This document shows, one piece after another, positions 8,801 to 21,336 of a stretch of 64,000 bases of DNA. A program made the position numbers and the translations under genes. This DNA comes from Magnetovibrio sp. GTDB taxonomy: Bacteria; Pseudomonadota; Alphaproteobacteria; Rhodospirillales_A; JABHCV01. The stretch lies in NCBI GenBank assembly GCA_002717285.1, contig PBDF01000011.1, positions 73,215 to 137,214 of the forward strand, read 5' to 3'. The notes under the pieces were generated by a model. That model worked only from the letters and a program-made list of their open reading frames with translations. It did no database searches and was not told the DNA's origin. Numbering within the stretch: position 1 is the stretch's first letter; each line of letters begins with the position of its first letter.

Positions 8801-10230
8801 ATCAAAAACCTTTTCCTTGCAGCCTTGGCCGCTTTTGCAACATTAGTTGGGGATGTTCCGCCCTCACTCGTACGGCTGGCTACCGAATTCTCAACACTTA
8901 ACACATTGTAGACATCCTGATTTATTGCCCCCTCTATTGATTGCATTTGATTAAGCTCAAGTTCTGCCAGGTCACAACCTTTGCTTTCAGCTAACTTGAC
9001 AAGCTTTCCAGTAATTTTATGGGCTTTGCGAAATGGTAATTTTACTACACGGACCAACCAATCTGCTAAATCAGTTGCCGTTGTAAATCCACGGCCAGAG
9101 TCAAACTTCATTCGCTCCAAATTAAATTCAGCTTCAGCCAGCATACCCGCCATTACCGAAATACAAAGGCCAAGTGTATCGGCCACATCAAACACCGGTT
9201 GTTTATCTTCCTGCATGTCCTTACCGTAAGTCATTGGTAATCCCTTAAGGACAATCAAAAGTGCATGCAATGAACCTATAAGACGTCCTGACTTGCCACG
9301 CACAAGTTCTGCTGCATCTGGGTTGCGCTTTTGTGGCATCATAGAGCTACCAGAGGAAAACTGATCTGAAATTTTTATATAACCAAATTGCGGTGAGCTC
9401 CAAAGAACAACTTCCTCTGCTATTCTTGAGAGATGCACACCTAATAGAGAACCAGCAGACAGAAATTCAAGAGCGAAATCCCGGTCTGAGACCGCATCTA
9501 GGGAATTTACCATGGGCTTAGTAAAGCCAAGAGCAATGGCCGTTCTCTTCCGATCAATGTCAAAGGACGTTCCAGCTAGTGCACCAGCTCCAAGTGGGCA
9601 CTCATTCAACCTTTTTCGACAATCTTGAAAACGGCTCCGGTCGCGGCCAAACATTTCTACATAAGCAAGCATGTGATGACCAAGGGTCACAGGTTGAGCC
9701 GCTTGTAAATGGGTAAAACCGGGCATGACACTAGTTGCATGCTCATCAGCAATATCAATTAGCACTTCTTGAAAAGCTTGAAGAGACACATCAATTTCGT
9801 CAATAGCATCTCGGACCCAAAGCCTCAGATCCGTCGCCACCTGATCGTTACGTGAGCGTGCAGTATGTAGCCGTCCAGCCAACTCACCAATTAGTTGAGA
9901 GAGACGATTCTCAATATTCATGTGAATGTCTTCAAGGTCAGGGTTAAAATCAAAGCGGTCTCTTGCGATCTCTTTTTCAATGGTGTTCAGACCCGCTTGG
10001 ATTTTGTCACCATCACTTTTGCTCAAAATTTTCTGAGCAACCAACATTTCAGCATGGGCTTTTGATCCAATTATATCTTGTAAATAGAGACGCTTATCAA
10101 AATCGATAGAATTATTAATAGCTTTCATCAAAGTTGATGGGCCCTTATCGAAGCGACCACCCCAGATACTGCTGGCGGCAGTCACCTTTTTCCTATATTG
10201 ACTATTTGGTTCTGAAGCTTTCTTCGTCAC
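8797..10230 (-). CDS. argH: Argininosuccinate lyase (GTG start)
   Basis: Splits argininosuccinate into arginine and fumarate. The 477-residue protein begins the conserved region with [12 protein letters not shown], contains [17 protein letters not shown] and HLQAAQPVT, and has the fumarase-superfamily signature [11 protein letters not shown] carrying the catalytic serine loop. The start is GTG at 10230 with GAGG seven bases upstream. First gene of the argH-lptM-lysA unit and divergent from tlpA, a conserved alphaproteobacterial arrangement. Confidence 0.96.
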   Translation of the reverse strand: MTKKASEPNSQYRKKVTAASSIWGGRFDKGPSTLMKAINNSIDFDKRLYLQDIIGSKAHAEMLVAQKILSKSDGDKIQAGLNTIEKEIARDRFDFNPDLEDIHMNIENRLSQLIGELAGRLHTARSRNDQVATDLRLWVRDAIDEIDVSLQAFQEVLIDIADEHATSVMPGFTHLQAAQPVTLGHHMLAYVEMFGRDRSRFQDCRKRLNECPLGAGALAGTSFDIDRKRTAIALGFTKPMVNSLDAVSDRDFALEFLSAGSLLGVHLSRIAEEVVLWSSPQFGYIKISDQFSSGSSMMPQKRNPDAAELVRGKSGRLIGSLHALLIVLKGLPMTYGKDMQEDKQPVFDVADTLGLCISVMAGMLAEAEFNLERMKFDSGRGFTTATDLADWLVRVVKLPFRKAHKITGKLVKLAESKGCDLAELELNQMQSIEGAINQDVYNVLSVENSVASRTSEGGTSPTNVAKAAKAARKRFLM

Positions 10231-10273
10231 CGCTGGACCTCGCTCTCTAAATACTGTAAATCAAAAAACAACT

Positions 10274-10900
10274 ATGAACTTACAATTACACAAAATTCCG
10301 ACAAACTATTATCAATCAACTAAGTCATATCTGCAGACCTATACAACTGCTTTTTTAATAACATTACTGATGATTTTCTCCATATCCACAGATCATGCAA
10401 GTGCTGAGGTTAATATTTGTCACAACCCCCCAAAAAATCTAAGTAATTTTTCACCACAAATTCCTCCAAGAAAGGCATTAAATTATCCTTTTTTCGACGT
10501 CAATGACTCTAAGCGCACCATTGCAGATTATAAAGGGCTTGGGATAGTTCTAAATTTTTGGGCCACATGGTGCCCTCCTTGTATCCGAGAAATGCCAGAT
10601 CTTATCCATCTAAAAGAATATGTAAAAAAGGATAATATCACCATACTTGCGCTCTCAGTTGATCGTGGTGGACCAACAAAAATAATGCGCTTTCTTGAGA
10701 AGAAGGGTATTAAGGGCCTGGACATACTGATTGATAAAAAATCAAAATTAGCACAGAAGTCAGGCGTTCAGGGCCTGCCAGTAACTATTCTTATCGATTC
10801 AAGAGGGCTTGAGCGGGGTCGCATTACTGGGATTGCACCTTGGGACGAACCTGATGTAATAGATTTTGTTCGTCGTTGTATATCTCCCATTAAAAATTAA
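10274..10900 (+). CDS. tlpA: TlpA-family thiol-disulfide oxidoreductase
   Basis: Membrane-anchored periplasmic thioredoxin-like protein; TlpA reduces copper-site or cytochrome-maturation partners. Residues ~22-44 are a hydrophobic signal anchor ending ASAEV, and the thioredoxin domain has the redox motif WCPPC (C100, C103) within VLNFWATWCPPCIREMP and a cis-proline segment GVQGLPVTILID. 208 residues. Divergent from argH with a 43-bp gap, a placement repeated across alphaproteobacteria. The following 265 bp to the next gene hold no recognisable gene or terminator. Confidence 0.88.
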   Translation: MNLQLHKIPTNYYQSTKSYLQTYTTAFLITLLMIFSISTDHASAEVNICHNPPKNLSNFSPQIPPRKALNYPFFDVNDSKRTIADYKGLGIVLNFWATWCPPCIREMPDLIHLKEYVKKDNITILALSVDRGGPTKIMRFLEKKGIKGLDILIDKKSKLAQKSGVQGLPVTILIDSRGLERGRITGIAPWDEPDVIDFVRRCISPIKN

Positions 10901-11165
10901 CTTTTTTACTATCTAAAAATTTTTTCAATTAATCACTAATTGTTTTTAAAAATTGATTATCCTCTAATTGACGGTCAGAAATAAGCTAACAATTGCGATT
11001 AAGCCAACTAGTAAAAAATTAAATAAAATTATAGTTTAGGGTATTAACCATTTTTTTAATAAATTAATCAGAATTTCTTTAGATTTTTAGCCAAATCACG
11101 CGCGCTTAACTTTACTAGCAAAGCTATCTTTGCATCTGTCAACCAAATCAGTGTAAAACATTGTA

Positions 11166-13322
11166 ATGAAACAAATTATTCAAAACGTTCAAACAGGTAA
11201 GTTGAGTTTGAAAGAAGTCCCAGAGCCTTGCGTCAAGGAAGGAAATATTCTTGTACGCACCAGAGCTTCTTTAATTTCAGCAGGCACAGAGCGCATGGTA
11301 GTTAAGTTCGCTGGTAAAACCCTTGCGGGAAAGGCGCGTGAACGTCCTGACCTTGTCAAAAAAATACTTAATAAGACGAAAAGAGACGGTGTTGCAGCTA
11401 CAGTTCGTGCTGTCCTAGCAAGATTAGATAAACCATTACCACTTGGGTATTCAGCATCTGGGGAAGTAATAGCTGTTGGAAAAGGGCTTGAAGGATCTTT
11501 TTGTGTTGGACAACGCGTTGCCGTCGCAGGAGCTGGCCTTGCAAACCATGCTGATTTGAATGTGATACCAGCTAATCTAGCCACCCACATACCAGATGAT
11601 GTTTCTTATGATGAAGCATGTTTTGGGACCCTAGCGTCGATTGCAATGCACGCAGTTAGGAATGTTAACCAGTCCTTAGGTGACTATGTTGCGGTGATTG
11701 GCGTAGGGTTACTTGGGCAATTGATTGTTAATCTACTGAGCCTCTCAGGCATCCGAGTACTCGCATTAGACTACAATATCTCACGTCTTGGTCTAGCCCA
11801 GAAAATGGGGGCAGAATCTACCCTTGATCTAGGAAACAAATCGGAAAACCTAGAAGCCACAATTTCTACTTTAACTGATGGTCGCGGAATGGATGGCGTC
11901 ATAATCTCCGCATCGACTAAGACAAGTGAACCTCTCAAAATCGCTGGTACAATTGCCCGCGATAGAGCCCGTATCTGCTTGGTCGGATTGACAGGAACCG
12001 AATTTCCCTTTCGTGACTTTTTACAAAAAGAACTAAGTCTAGTTGTTTCACGTTCATATGGACCAGGGCGTTATGACAATGACTATGAAGGCCGTGGAAT
12101 TAAATACCCAGAAGGTTGGGTTCGCTGGACTGAAACAGAAAACCTTGCAGAAAGTCTGAGGCTAATGTCACCATCCCTAGAGAATCGCCTGAATGTTGGC
12201 CTTCTCACAACACATAAATTTAAGTTTGAAGATGCCAAAAAAGCCTATCAGCTTGTAACTGAGGCTACAGAAACACACTTAGGCGTCATTCTTTCCTATG
12301 AAGATGACAAACAAAAAACTACATCTTTCTCAGCACCAAAATCCAATAAACTCTCAGGATTTGTTGTTGGCGTAATTGGTGCTGGCAATTTCGCACGATC
12401 AGTCTTACTGCCAAACTTGAAGAGCATGAAAGAAGTTACTTTACATACTGTGGTTACTCAGAGTGGCGCTTCAGCCGAAAAAACGAAAGATACTTTTGGT
12501 TTTTTACAGGCTACCACTAATATAGAAAGCGTTTTGAAAAATCCTAACATTAATGCTGTGATAATAGCAACACGCCATGATAGTCATGCTGAAATTTGCC
12601 AGCGTGCGCTTAATGCAGATAAATATGTATTAGTAGAGAAACCGTTGGCATTGAGCAGAATTGAAATTAACCGTGTCATCGAAGCACGAAATCAATCCAC
12701 CAAATTTTTTCAAATTGGCTTTAACCGCCGCTTTGCTCCCTTATCGCTATTAATTCGTGAACATCTCACCAATCACAGTGGAACGAAGTTTATCCTAATT
12801 CGAATAAATGCAGGTCATTTGCCTTCAGATAGTTGGATTCACTCGCCAGATGAGGGCGGTGGCAGAATTCTGGGAGAAGTCTGTCATTTTGTAGATCTAG
12901 CACGCTATCTAGTAGGTTCACCAATAATGTCCGTACAAGCAGACGCTGCAAAAATCTCAGGCGGGCGCTGTGATGACCTCAACGTAACAATCAGATTTAC
13001 TGACGGCTCTCTCGCCACTATCGTATATACTGGTCTTGGCGACGATATTTACCCAAAGGAGTTAATTGAAGTATACAGTGGCGGTAGTGTTGTCTCTGTT
13101 GATAACTTCAAATCCTTTACTCTGGCTGAGAATGGGAAGCTTAGAAAAAAAAGTTCTCGTATCCAAGATAAAGGTTCTAAAGACGCTATAAAGGATTTTG
13201 TCACTGCAGTTTTAAATGGGGGTCCAGCGCCAATCGACGAGGCTGAATTGATTGAAACCTCAATTGCTACTATCGCTATTATGGAGTCCCTTCGCGAGGG
13301 TCGTCGTGTAGAAATTTGTTGA
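11166..13322 (+). CDS. Bi-domain oxidoreductase (zinc-type alcohol dehydrogenase + Gfo/Idh/MocA)
   Basis: A 718-residue natural fusion. Residues ~1-375 are a medium-chain alcohol-dehydrogenase-like domain with a Rossmann motif VIGVGLLGQL; residues ~395-718 are a Gfo/Idh/MocA sugar dehydrogenase with VIGAGNFAR, VEKPLALS and GGGRILGEVCHFVDLARYLVG. This fusion family typically sits in surface-polysaccharide loci; the substrate is unknown, but a nucleotide- or phospho-sugar is likely. It precedes gmhA by 19 nt and hldE, so the three are probably one operon. I did not find the usual Cys/His zinc-binding set in the first domain, so that half may be non-catalytic or use another mechanism. Confidence 0.85.
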   Translation: MKQIIQNVQTGKLSLKEVPEPCVKEGNILVRTRASLISAGTERMVVKFAGKTLAGKARERPDLVKKILNKTKRDGVAATVRAVLARLDKPLPLGYSASGEVIAVGKGLEGSFCVGQRVAVAGAGLANHADLNVIPANLATHIPDDVSYDEACFGTLASIAMHAVRNVNQSLGDYVAVIGVGLLGQLIVNLLSLSGIRVLALDYNISRLGLAQKMGAESTLDLGNKSENLEATISTLTDGRGMDGVIISASTKTSEPLKIAGTIARDRARICLVGLTGTEFPFRDFLQKELSLVVSRSYGPGRYDNDYEGRGIKYPEGWVRWTETENLAESLRLMSPSLENRLNVGLLTTHKFKFEDAKKAYQLVTEATETHLGVILSYEDDKQKTTSFSAPKSNKLSGFVVGVIGAGNFARSVLLPNLKSMKEVTLHTVVTQSGASAEKTKDTFGFLQATTNIESVLKNPNINAVIIATRHDSHAEICQRALNADKYVLVEKPLALSRIEINRVIEARNQSTKFFQIGFNRRFAPLSLLIREHLTNHSGTKFILIRINAGHLPSDSWIHSPDEGGGRILGEVCHFVDLARYLVGSPIMSVQADAAKISGGRCDDLNVTIRFTDGSLATIVYTGLGDDIYPKELIEVYSGGSVVSVDNFKSFTLAENGKLRKKSSRIQDKGSKDAIKDFVTAVLNGGPAPIDEAELIETSIATIAIMESLREGRRVEIC

Positions 13323-13341
13323 TTTTTAGGACTTATAAATA

Positions 13342-13926
13342 ATGACCCTTAACTTAGATACTTATATCGATGATGAAATCAACTCCCACGAGGATACACT
13401 CAACAACTTGCGCAAATGTATCTCCAAACCTTTAACTATTCTATTACGTGCATCAATAAAAGCCATTAGTAGTGGTGGAAAAATTGTTTTTTTTGGCAAC
13501 GGTGGCAGTGCAGCAGATGCTCAGCACCTAGCAACAGAACTGACAGTACGCTACATAAATGATAGGTCACCTATACCAGCCATAGCACTTAGTACTGACA
13601 CATCATCTTTGACGGCAATAAGTAATGATTTTGGTTTTGAAGATGTCTTCGCCCGTCAAGTAGATGCCTTAGTTAAAAAGGAGGATGTGGTCATTGGCAT
13701 ATCTACGTCAGGAAATAGTGAAAATATTGTTCGTGCCTTAAATAGAGCTAAAAAAAAGGGGGCTGTCGTTGCTGGGTTTTCTGGTTGCGGAGGAGGACGT
13801 ATGCTTGGCCTTGCTAATCCATTGCTAATTGTGCCATCCAAGCAAACTGCGAGAATCCAGGAAATGCACATTCTCATTGGTCACATATTATGTGGGGCTT
13901 TAGAGCAGGAGCTCGGACTATTATGA
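13342..13926 (+). CDS. gmhA: Phosphoheptose isomerase
   Basis: SIS-fold enzyme converting sedoheptulose 7-phosphate to D-glycero-D-manno-heptose 7-phosphate, the first step of ADP-heptose synthesis for LPS core. 194 residues with the SIS signature FFGNGGSAADAQHLATELTVRY and the second phosphate loop GISTSGNSENIVRAL. AGGA nine bases before the ATG. The stop codon overlaps the hldE start (ATGA), coupling the two heptose enzymes. DiaA-type SIS proteins are similar, but the neighbour hldE settles the assignment. Confidence 0.92.
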   Translation: MTLNLDTYIDDEINSHEDTLNNLRKCISKPLTILLRASIKAISSGGKIVFFGNGGSAADAQHLATELTVRYINDRSPIPAIALSTDTSSLTAISNDFGFEDVFARQVDALVKKEDVVIGISTSGNSENIVRALNRAKKKGAVVAGFSGCGGGRMLGLANPLLIVPSKQTARIQEMHILIGHILCGALEQELGLL

Positions 13927-15392
13927 GCAAACAAATTGCTTTAGTACAATTGTTGGAAAATCTTCATTACGCCAGCATCCTATGTGTTGGTGATGTCATA
14001 CTCGATCACTTTCATTCTGGGTCTGTTGATCGAATCTCACCAGAAGCACCAATACCTGTACTTAAGCTTGAGGATAAGGTAACAATGCTTGGTGGTGCTG
14101 GCAATGTTGTTCGAAATCTTGCCGGTCTTGGTTCACAAGTAAACTTCACTACAGTAATTGGAAAGGACAGTGAAGGCGAAGAAATAAGAAAATTGATCCG
14201 CCAGGAAGGTCTGGTGGACTCGCTACTCATTGATGACGCCACACGTCAAACATCCGTAAAATCCCGTTATCTGGCTGATGGCCAGCAAATCCTCCGCACA
14301 GATCACGAAACCATATTTCCATTAAACAGAAACGTAGAAAAAAAGTTAATTTCAACAGCCGTCAAAGCAATGGAAGTTTGTGAGGCTGTAATTATTTCCG
14401 ATTACGCCAAAGGTGTCCTTACAGATAAAGTCTTAGCAGAGCTCATCAAAGCAGCTAAATCAAAATCAAAAATTGTCATTGTTGATCCCAAGGGAGGAAA
14501 TTATGGGCGTTATTTTGGTGCTGATATTATCACGCCAAACCGTCGTGAACTTTTCGAGGCTACGGGCATGCCAACAAGAAGCGATGACGAAGTAACTTTG
14601 GCAGCACAATCACTTATTGACTCACACAGTTTTGGGGCTGTACTCGCAACCCGCTCTAAAGATGGCTTGACCTTACTTAGAAACAATGGGGAAGTATCCC
14701 ATCTTAGGGCAGAAGCTGTTGATGTATTTGACGTATCTGGCGCAGGCGATACAGTTGTTGCGACCCTTGCTACGGCCTTGAGCGCAGGAGCTGAGATTGA
14801 AGACGCAGCAAGACTTGCAAACATTGCCGCAGGAATTGTAGTTGGTAAAGTAGGTACAGCAGTTGTCTTTACCAAAGATTTTCTGACTGAGCTGATTCAT
14901 CAGGACCAAATAAATCGCGAAGCCAAAATATTAGAAATTGAACCTGCTCTTGAGCGTATTAATAAATGGCGACGGCAAGGTAGTAAAATAGGATTTACAA
15001 ACGGTTGCTTCGACTTGCTTCACCCGGGACATATATCACTTTTAAAGCAAGCTCGAAGCACAGCAGATAAGCTTGTTGTTGGCCTTAATAGTGATAACTC
15101 AGTTACACTTCTAAAAGGTGATAATAGACCCGTTCAAAGTGAACTGGCGAGGGCTATAGTACTGGCGTCTTTGTCTGTTGTTGACATTGTAATTATTTTC
15201 TCTGAGGAAACCCCGATCAAGCTTATTGAAAAGCTACGCCCAGACGTGTTGGTTAAAGGATCAGACTATACTGTCGAAGATGTTGTGGGCGCAAAGCAGG
15301 TTGTGTCCTATGGTGGTCGTGTTTTACTTGCTGATATAATACCTGGACACTCTACAACTGGAACCATTGCCAAACTAGAAAAAGAAACTTAA
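13923..15392 (+). CDS. hldE: Bifunctional heptose-7-phosphate kinase / heptose-1-phosphate adenylyltransferase
   Basis: Supplies ADP-heptose: the N-terminal ribokinase-type domain (~1-320) phosphorylates heptose 7-phosphate at C1 and the C-terminal cytidylyltransferase-like domain (~345-489) adds AMP. Signatures are DRISPEAPIPVLK, MLGGAGNVVRN and the catalytic DVSGAGDT in the kinase, and TNGCFDLLHPGH (HxGH) plus KGSDY in the transferase. I start at 13923, where ATG overlaps the gmhA stop, giving 489 residues; a further in-frame ATG at 13890 would add 11 unrelated residues. GmhB and HldD, also needed for ADP-L-heptose, are not in this window. Confidence 0.95.
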   Translation: MSKQIALVQLLENLHYASILCVGDVILDHFHSGSVDRISPEAPIPVLKLEDKVTMLGGAGNVVRNLAGLGSQVNFTTVIGKDSEGEEIRKLIRQEGLVDSLLIDDATRQTSVKSRYLADGQQILRTDHETIFPLNRNVEKKLISTAVKAMEVCEAVIISDYAKGVLTDKVLAELIKAAKSKSKIVIVDPKGGNYGRYFGADIITPNRRELFEATGMPTRSDDEVTLAAQSLIDSHSFGAVLATRSKDGLTLLRNNGEVSHLRAEAVDVFDVSGAGDTVVATLATALSAGAEIEDAARLANIAAGIVVGKVGTAVVFTKDFLTELIHQDQINREAKILEIEPALERINKWRRQGSKIGFTNGCFDLLHPGHISLLKQARSTADKLVVGLNSDNSVTLLKGDNRPVQSELARAIVLASLSVVDIVIIFSEETPIKLIEKLRPDVLVKGSDYTVEDVVGAKQVVSYGGRVLLADIIPGHSTTGTIAKLEKET

Positions 15393-15435
15393 TAAAAGGG
15401 TTTATTATCTGCGCCCTGTAAATACACTTGTGAAA

Positions 15436-17337
15436 CTAGACCAAAAATCTTTTTCCACCTGACTTTCTATTTTTTTTTTCATTGTTGGTCGCACTAGCTT
15501 CTGGCAATACCAACTTGCTCGTGCCAGGAAGCGGCTTAAACGGAATTCCATTGTGTGCAGCAATCATGAACTTTCGCCAGGTTATTGCAGGGAGTCCACC
15601 ACCTGTAACACTTTTCATACGAGCCTGATTATCATTTCCCATCCATAAACCAGCGACAAGATCCGCACTATACCCAATGAACCATGCATCACGGTTGTTC
15701 TGGCTTGTTCCTGTTTTTCCAGCGACTGGTCGATTAAAATTAGCTGCCTTACCAGTGCCTTGTTCTATAGAGTATTTAAGCATAGAGTTCATTTCACCAG
15801 CGAAAATGGCTTTAAGTACACGGCCAGGCCCCGATCCTTGACGGCGATAGAGAATTCTTCCCTCACTATCCTTTACTTTCTCAATTCCATATGGCCACAC
15901 ACCAAATCCGCCACTCGCAAAAGCACCGTATGAGGCTGTCAATTCAATCAAACTTACACCGTTAACACCCAATGCAATGCTCGGAGCTGAAAGTAATTCT
16001 GCTGTGACACCTAACCGCCGAGCCGTAGCAATCACATTATTTCGACCTACTCTCTCTGAAATATTTACGGCAACTGTATTAATTGACTTCGATAGAGCAT
16101 CCGCCATGCTTACTTTACCTTGGAATTTTCTTGTAAAATTCCTTGGGCTCCAATTTTCAATTGTTATAGGTTGATCCATAAACGTACTACTTGGCCTCAA
16201 ACCATTTTCAAGCCCTGCAAGAAAAACTATTGGCTTGAACGCAGAGCCCGGCTGTCGTTTTGCTTGGGTTGCCCGGTTATATTGAGAAAAGACATAGTCA
16301 CCTCCACCAATCATCGTCCGCACTGCCCCGGTTGGTGTCATCGCAATGAGAGCTGCCTGTGACAGATTAAGCCCAGCACCACTTTTCAAAGCCTTGGAAA
16401 TCACAGTCTCCCCAACCAGCTGCATATTTGTATCTAATGTAGTCGTAACAATGATATCCGCATTACCAGGCGAAACGTAGCTTGACAACTGAGATAGGAT
16501 CCAGTCTGTGAAATAACGAGATTTTTTTGATGGATTTTCTGGGCTAACCCCCGCTAAACCTTTGTTAAGATCTTTTCTGTCAAACTTACTTAAAATACCA
16601 GTATCTCTCATATTGGAGAGCACTTGTAGGGTACGTTTCTTTGCCAACCTAAAATTATTAACGGGATTGTAACGCGACGGCGCCTTCAACAATCCAGCAA
16701 GCATGGCCGACTCATAGATATTTAAACTCCTTGCTGGTTTTTTGAAGTAGCGTCTGGAAGCAGCATCAACACCATAAGTTCCAGAACCTAAATATACCCT
16801 ATTCAAGTAAATTGTTAGAATTTGATCCTTAGAAAATTTTTGTTCCAACCACAACGAAAGAATTAATTCTTGTACTTTTCTTTTCAGAGTTCTCTCAGGA
16901 GATAAAAAAAGATTTTTTGCTAACTGCTGTGTCAAGGTAGATCCACCTTGCACAATCCGACCCGCTTTTAGGTTAGCGAGTGCAGCTCGAGCTAGCCCAA
17001 ATAAATCAAGTCCGAGATGCGAATAGAAGCGCCTATCTTCCGTGGCTAATACAGCCTGAATTAGGACTGGTGGAAGCTCATTCAAACTAACAGGATGTCC
17101 ATGAAAATCCCCAATTGTTAACAGGTGAGAATCATCTCTCGCCAGTAGAGTAATAGTGGGCCGGCGAGTGTTGGCAAGAGACTTATCTACATCAGGCAAG
17201 TCATGTGCATAAAACGCAAGCAGACCAACAAGCACTATGAAAAACCAAACACACAATGTGGAAATACGTAACCACCATTTGAAGATCGAGTTTGATGTGG
17301 ACTTGGAATGTGAGTTATTTGGCGTGCGCTTAACCAT
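15436..17337 (-). CDS. Class A penicillin-binding protein (PBP1A-like)
   Basis: Bifunctional peptidoglycan synthase. Residues ~24-45 are the membrane anchor; the GT51 glycosyltransferase domain carries ATEDRRFYSHLGLD (catalytic E100) and QGGSTLTQQLAKN; the transpeptidase has SxxK in PGSAFKP, SxN in SKSINT and KTGTSQNNRDAWF. At 633 residues it is shorter than E. coli PBP1a/1b and lacks an obvious OB-type insertion. It ends 43 nt from hldE on the opposite strand. Subclass (PBP1A versus a shorter PBP1-like group) is not certain. Confidence 0.92.
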   Translation of the reverse strand: MVKRTPNNSHSKSTSNSIFKWWLRISTLCVWFFIVLVGLLAFYAHDLPDVDKSLANTRRPTITLLARDDSHLLTIGDFHGHPVSLNELPPVLIQAVLATEDRRFYSHLGLDLFGLARAALANLKAGRIVQGGSTLTQQLAKNLFLSPERTLKRKVQELILSLWLEQKFSKDQILTIYLNRVYLGSGTYGVDAASRRYFKKPARSLNIYESAMLAGLLKAPSRYNPVNNFRLAKKRTLQVLSNMRDTGILSKFDRKDLNKGLAGVSPENPSKKSRYFTDWILSQLSSYVSPGNADIIVTTTLDTNMQLVGETVISKALKSGAGLNLSQAALIAMTPTGAVRTMIGGGDYVFSQYNRATQAKRQPGSAFKPIVFLAGLENGLRPSSTFMDQPITIENWSPRNFTRKFQGKVSMADALSKSINTVAVNISERVGRNNVIATARRLGVTAELLSAPSIALGVNGVSLIELTASYGAFASGGFGVWPYGIEKVKDSEGRILYRRQGSGPGRVLKAIFAGEMNSMLKYSIEQGTGKAANFNRPVAGKTGTSQNNRDAWFIGYSADLVAGLWMGNDNQARMKSVTGGGLPAITWRKFMIAAHNGIPFKPLPGTSKLVLPEASATNNEKKNRKSGGKRFLV

Positions 17338-17580
17338 AAAGCTTTAGACCAGTATATTTCGCAATACGTAATACATTTATAGTTTATGGAATAATCTTTT
17401 AATATGTAAAAGCAACTCAGGTTTATAACCTCGAATTCTGAATTATTTGGAATTGTCGCCGTTTATAACTATGCCAACAAGGCTTATGTAAAAGAAAATT
17501 ATACAGTCTAATACTCTAGCCTCAAACTGAGTGTTTTATAATTAATCACCGCAGAAACAACTACTTTTTACTTAACTCTT

Positions 17581-20070
<2,490 letters not shown>

Positions 20071-20086
20071 TCATTCCTCAAGTCAC

Positions 20087-21292
20087 CTAAGTAGGTGTAA
20101 TTACTGCATTATTTACAACAAAAAATTGAGCATCTTCTCTTATTGAAGAGAATAAGTCCGCATCAGTTCCTGTCATCCACGCTTGAACACCAAGCTTAAG
20201 AATTTCCTCGAACAAGGCCTCACGTCGGATAACATCAAGGTGTGCCGTCACCTCATCCAAAAGTAACAAAGGAAGTGATCCTTTTTGGGTTGCACCCAGT
20301 TGAACATTTGCGAGAATTAATGAAATCAACAGAGCCTTTTGCTCACCTGTTGAACAAAGTTTTGCTGTTTGTCCAGTGCTCAAATGGCACACAAACATAT
20401 CACTGCGGTGCGGACCAATTTGGGCCACACTATGCTCTCGATCACTCTGACGATTATCCTCCAAGGTTTTTTTCATTCTATCTTCCGCTTCGAGCGCCGG
20501 AGCACTATGTAGCCAATCTTCTAATGTACCTATGACACTCAAACTGGCACCTGGGAAAACACCCTCGCATGCCGTCTGCTCTGCAAGTTGGTTAAGTTTG
20601 TTAGCAAGCTCCATTCTAGCGGCACTAACCGCAACACCTTTTGACGCCATAGTCGCTTCTAGCACTCTTAACCACTCCGGATCGGCTCCATGGATACTAT
20701 CTGACTTGCTATATCGTAATAGGTGGGAACGTTGTCTCATAGCATTTTCATAAGCTGATACCCTACTTGCATGAGCCGGGTCTATTACATACACAAGCCG
20801 ATCAAGAAAACGTCTTCGAGCCGATGCTCCTTCTAAGAATAACCTGTCCATTTGCGGAGTTAACCAATGAGCGCTCAGTATTTCGCTCAGCGCAGTTTGA
20901 GAACGCATAGTCCCACCATCTACATGAACTATTCTTTTTTCGCGCCGTGCACCAAACTGGATCTCACGACCTGTTCCAACTGTGCGGGGACCGTTTTTTG
21001 TTTCCAAGTTTGCTGCCACGGCCCAAGGTCTATTAGTGGGCTCTTGTGAATATGGATCACGACGTGATATTTCAGCCAGTCTCACACCACGCATCCCACG
21101 CCCGGGGACCAAAAAAGACAAGGCTTCAAGAACATTCGTTTTGCCCGCACCGTTTGGACCACTCAGAACGACTGGGGCCGGCCCAACTTCCATACGCTGA
21201 CTCTCGTAACAACGAAATTCGCTCAAGGTCAAGCGAGCAACTGATGCTCTTGGCATAATACTGCTATTTTGGTTAACGTCACCCGCCACCAT
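20087..21292 (-). CDS. recF: DNA replication and repair protein RecF
   Basis: SMC-like ATPase that loads RecA at gaps with RecO and RecR. Walker A GPNGAGKTN, the signature region STGEQKALLISLILA and Walker B LLLLDEVTAHLD are visible. The start is uncertain: a TTG at 21307, an ATG at 21292 preceded by AGAGAG, or an ATG at 21256 (MPRASVARLTL) that best fits the usual RecF N-terminus and length. I list 21292. It sits between dnaN and gyrB, 31 nt before gyrB, probably cotranscribed. Confidence 0.93.
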   Translation of the reverse strand: MVAGDVNQNSSIMPRASVARLTLSEFRCYESQRMEVGPAPVVLSGPNGAGKTNVLEALSFLVPGRGMRGVRLAEISRRDPYSQEPTNRPWAVAANLETKNGPRTVGTGREIQFGARREKRIVHVDGGTMRSQTALSEILSAHWLTPQMDRLFLEGASARRRFLDRLVYVIDPAHASRVSAYENAMRQRSHLLRYSKSDSIHGADPEWLRVLEATMASKGVAVSAARMELANKLNQLAEQTACEGVFPGASLSVIGTLEDWLHSAPALEAEDRMKKTLEDNRQSDREHSVAQIGPHRSDMFVCHLSTGQTAKLCSTGEQKALLISLILANVQLGATQKGSLPLLLLDEVTAHLDVIRREALFEEILKLGVQAWMTGTDADLFSSIREDAQFFVVNNAVITPT

Positions 21293-21336
21293 GTTCTCTC
21301 TTGCCAATCCAGATAAATGGATCAGGATTGCCTTCC

